Part shown: positions 6,970 to 7,280 of the stretch, in pieces
Numbering within the stretch: the stretch's first letter is position 1
Layout: every line of letters starts with the position of its first letter
Assembly (NCBI GenBank): GCA_009926245.1
Contig: RFPG01000059.1
Coordinates: 1-7,280 of the forward strand
Length of the DNA: 7,280 bases
Origin: Sphingobacteriia bacterium
Lineage (GTDB): Bacteria > Bacteroidota > Bacteroidia > UBA7662
Reading direction: 5' to 3'
Notes under the pieces: model-generated
What the model saw: the letters and a program-made list of their open reading frames with translations, nothing else
Databases searched by the model: none
What the model was told of the DNA's origin: nothing
Position numbers and translations under genes: made by a program

Positions 6970-6977
6970 TACCTTTG
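6970..6977 (+). promoter_or_regulatory. -7 promoter element for murQ
   Basis: TACCTTTG is a perfect TAnnTTTG placed 23 bp before the ATG at 7001, similar to the 21 bp between -7 box and ATG in the lipoprotein gene. No TTTG is found at the -33 position, so a weak or activator-dependent promoter is possible. Transcription would begin around 6983-6985. Confidence 0.5.
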
Positions 6978-7000
6978 CAAACATGATGGGCAGTCAACAC

Positions 7001-7280
7001 ATGTCGGATGCGGCCACCAACTCGGGAGGCTCTTTAACGGAATCCGCCTCCGAGCACCGGCACTTGGAACGCATGGGTTTGGCCGAAATTCTGGAAAGGA
7101 TGAACGGTGAAGACCAAAAGGTGCCGTTGGCGGTGGCCGCTGCGCTCCCGCAGATTCAGGCCCTGGCCGAGGCCGTGCTCCGTGGCATGAAAGCCGGCGG
7201 GCGATTGTTTTACTTAGGCGCCGGAACCAGTGGGCGTTTGGGGGTGGTCGATGCCAGCGAATGCCCGCCCACCTTCGGGG
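7001..7280 (+). CDS. murQ: N-acetylmuramic acid 6-phosphate etherase, N-terminal part (3' truncated by window edge)
   Basis: The first 93 residues are visible and the gene continues past the right edge. MurQ splits the lactyl ether of N-acetylmuramic acid 6-phosphate to give GlcNAc 6-phosphate and D-lactate, a cytoplasmic step in peptidoglycan recycling. Visible landmarks are [25 protein letters not shown], the sugar-phosphate-binding SIS loop [11 protein letters not shown] (about 71-81), and [10 protein letters not shown] at 84-93, whose Glu (E87) corresponds to the catalytic Glu83 of E. coli MurQ. In-frame ATGs also lie at 6983 and 6986, but these coincide with the transcription start expected from the -7 box at 6970-6977, so 7001 is preferred. 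It is divergent from the S41 protease and not in an operon with anything visible here. Confidence 0.92.
   Translation, partial: MSDAATNSGGSLTESASEHRHLERMGLAEILERMNGEDQKVPLAVAAALPQIQALAEAVLRGMKAGGRLFYLGAGTSGRLGVVDASECPPTFG

Noticed and set aside
5387..7000. Protease gene starting at GTG 7000
   Set aside because: It would overlap the start of murQ and both candidate murQ starts, and the added residues look nothing like the family. The ATG at 6967 or 6832 is more likely.

Overview
The window looks like ordinary chromosome from a member of the Bacteroidota, probably an uncultured or little-studied lineage with moderate-to-high GC for the phylum. Four things point there: a secreted protein with a C-terminal type IX secretion (T9SS) sorting domain; promoters of the phylum's TTTG-N20-TAnnTTTG type; era and der side by side; and start codons without Shine-Dalgarno sequences.

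Layout, left to right: (1) the 3' part of a TerC/YkoY-type membrane metal transporter (+, runs off the left edge). (2) A secreted protein (+): signal peptide, carboxypeptidase-regulatory-like domain, three PKD modules with paired cysteines, and a T9SS tail. It ends at a strong hairpin that can also stop transcription from the other side. (3) Two tRNA genes on the minus strand, initiator tRNA-fMet(CAU) then tRNA-Arg(CCG), separated by a hairpin and driven by a textbook Bacteroidota promoter. (4) era and der (+, 21 bp apart), two essential ribosome-assembly GTPases, probably one operon. (5) A 60-residue acidic lipoprotein (+) as its own unit, with perfect promoter and strong terminator. (6) A membrane-anchored PDZ/S41 C-terminal processing peptidase (-), convergent with the lipoprotein. 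(7) The start of murQ (+), divergent from the peptidase and cut by the right edge.

The genes do not form one pathway. Broad themes are housekeeping translation and ribosome assembly (tRNAs, era, der) and the cell envelope (T9SS cargo, lipoprotein, processing protease, murein recycling by MurQ). I see no mobile element, CRISPR array, phage gene, toxin-antitoxin or defence system, and no clear sign of a new multi-gene system. The points most worth a second look are the NHAD in place of NKxD in Era, the hairpin between the two tRNAs, the promoter/start-codon conflict in the protease-murQ gap, and the regular cysteine pairing in the PKD array.
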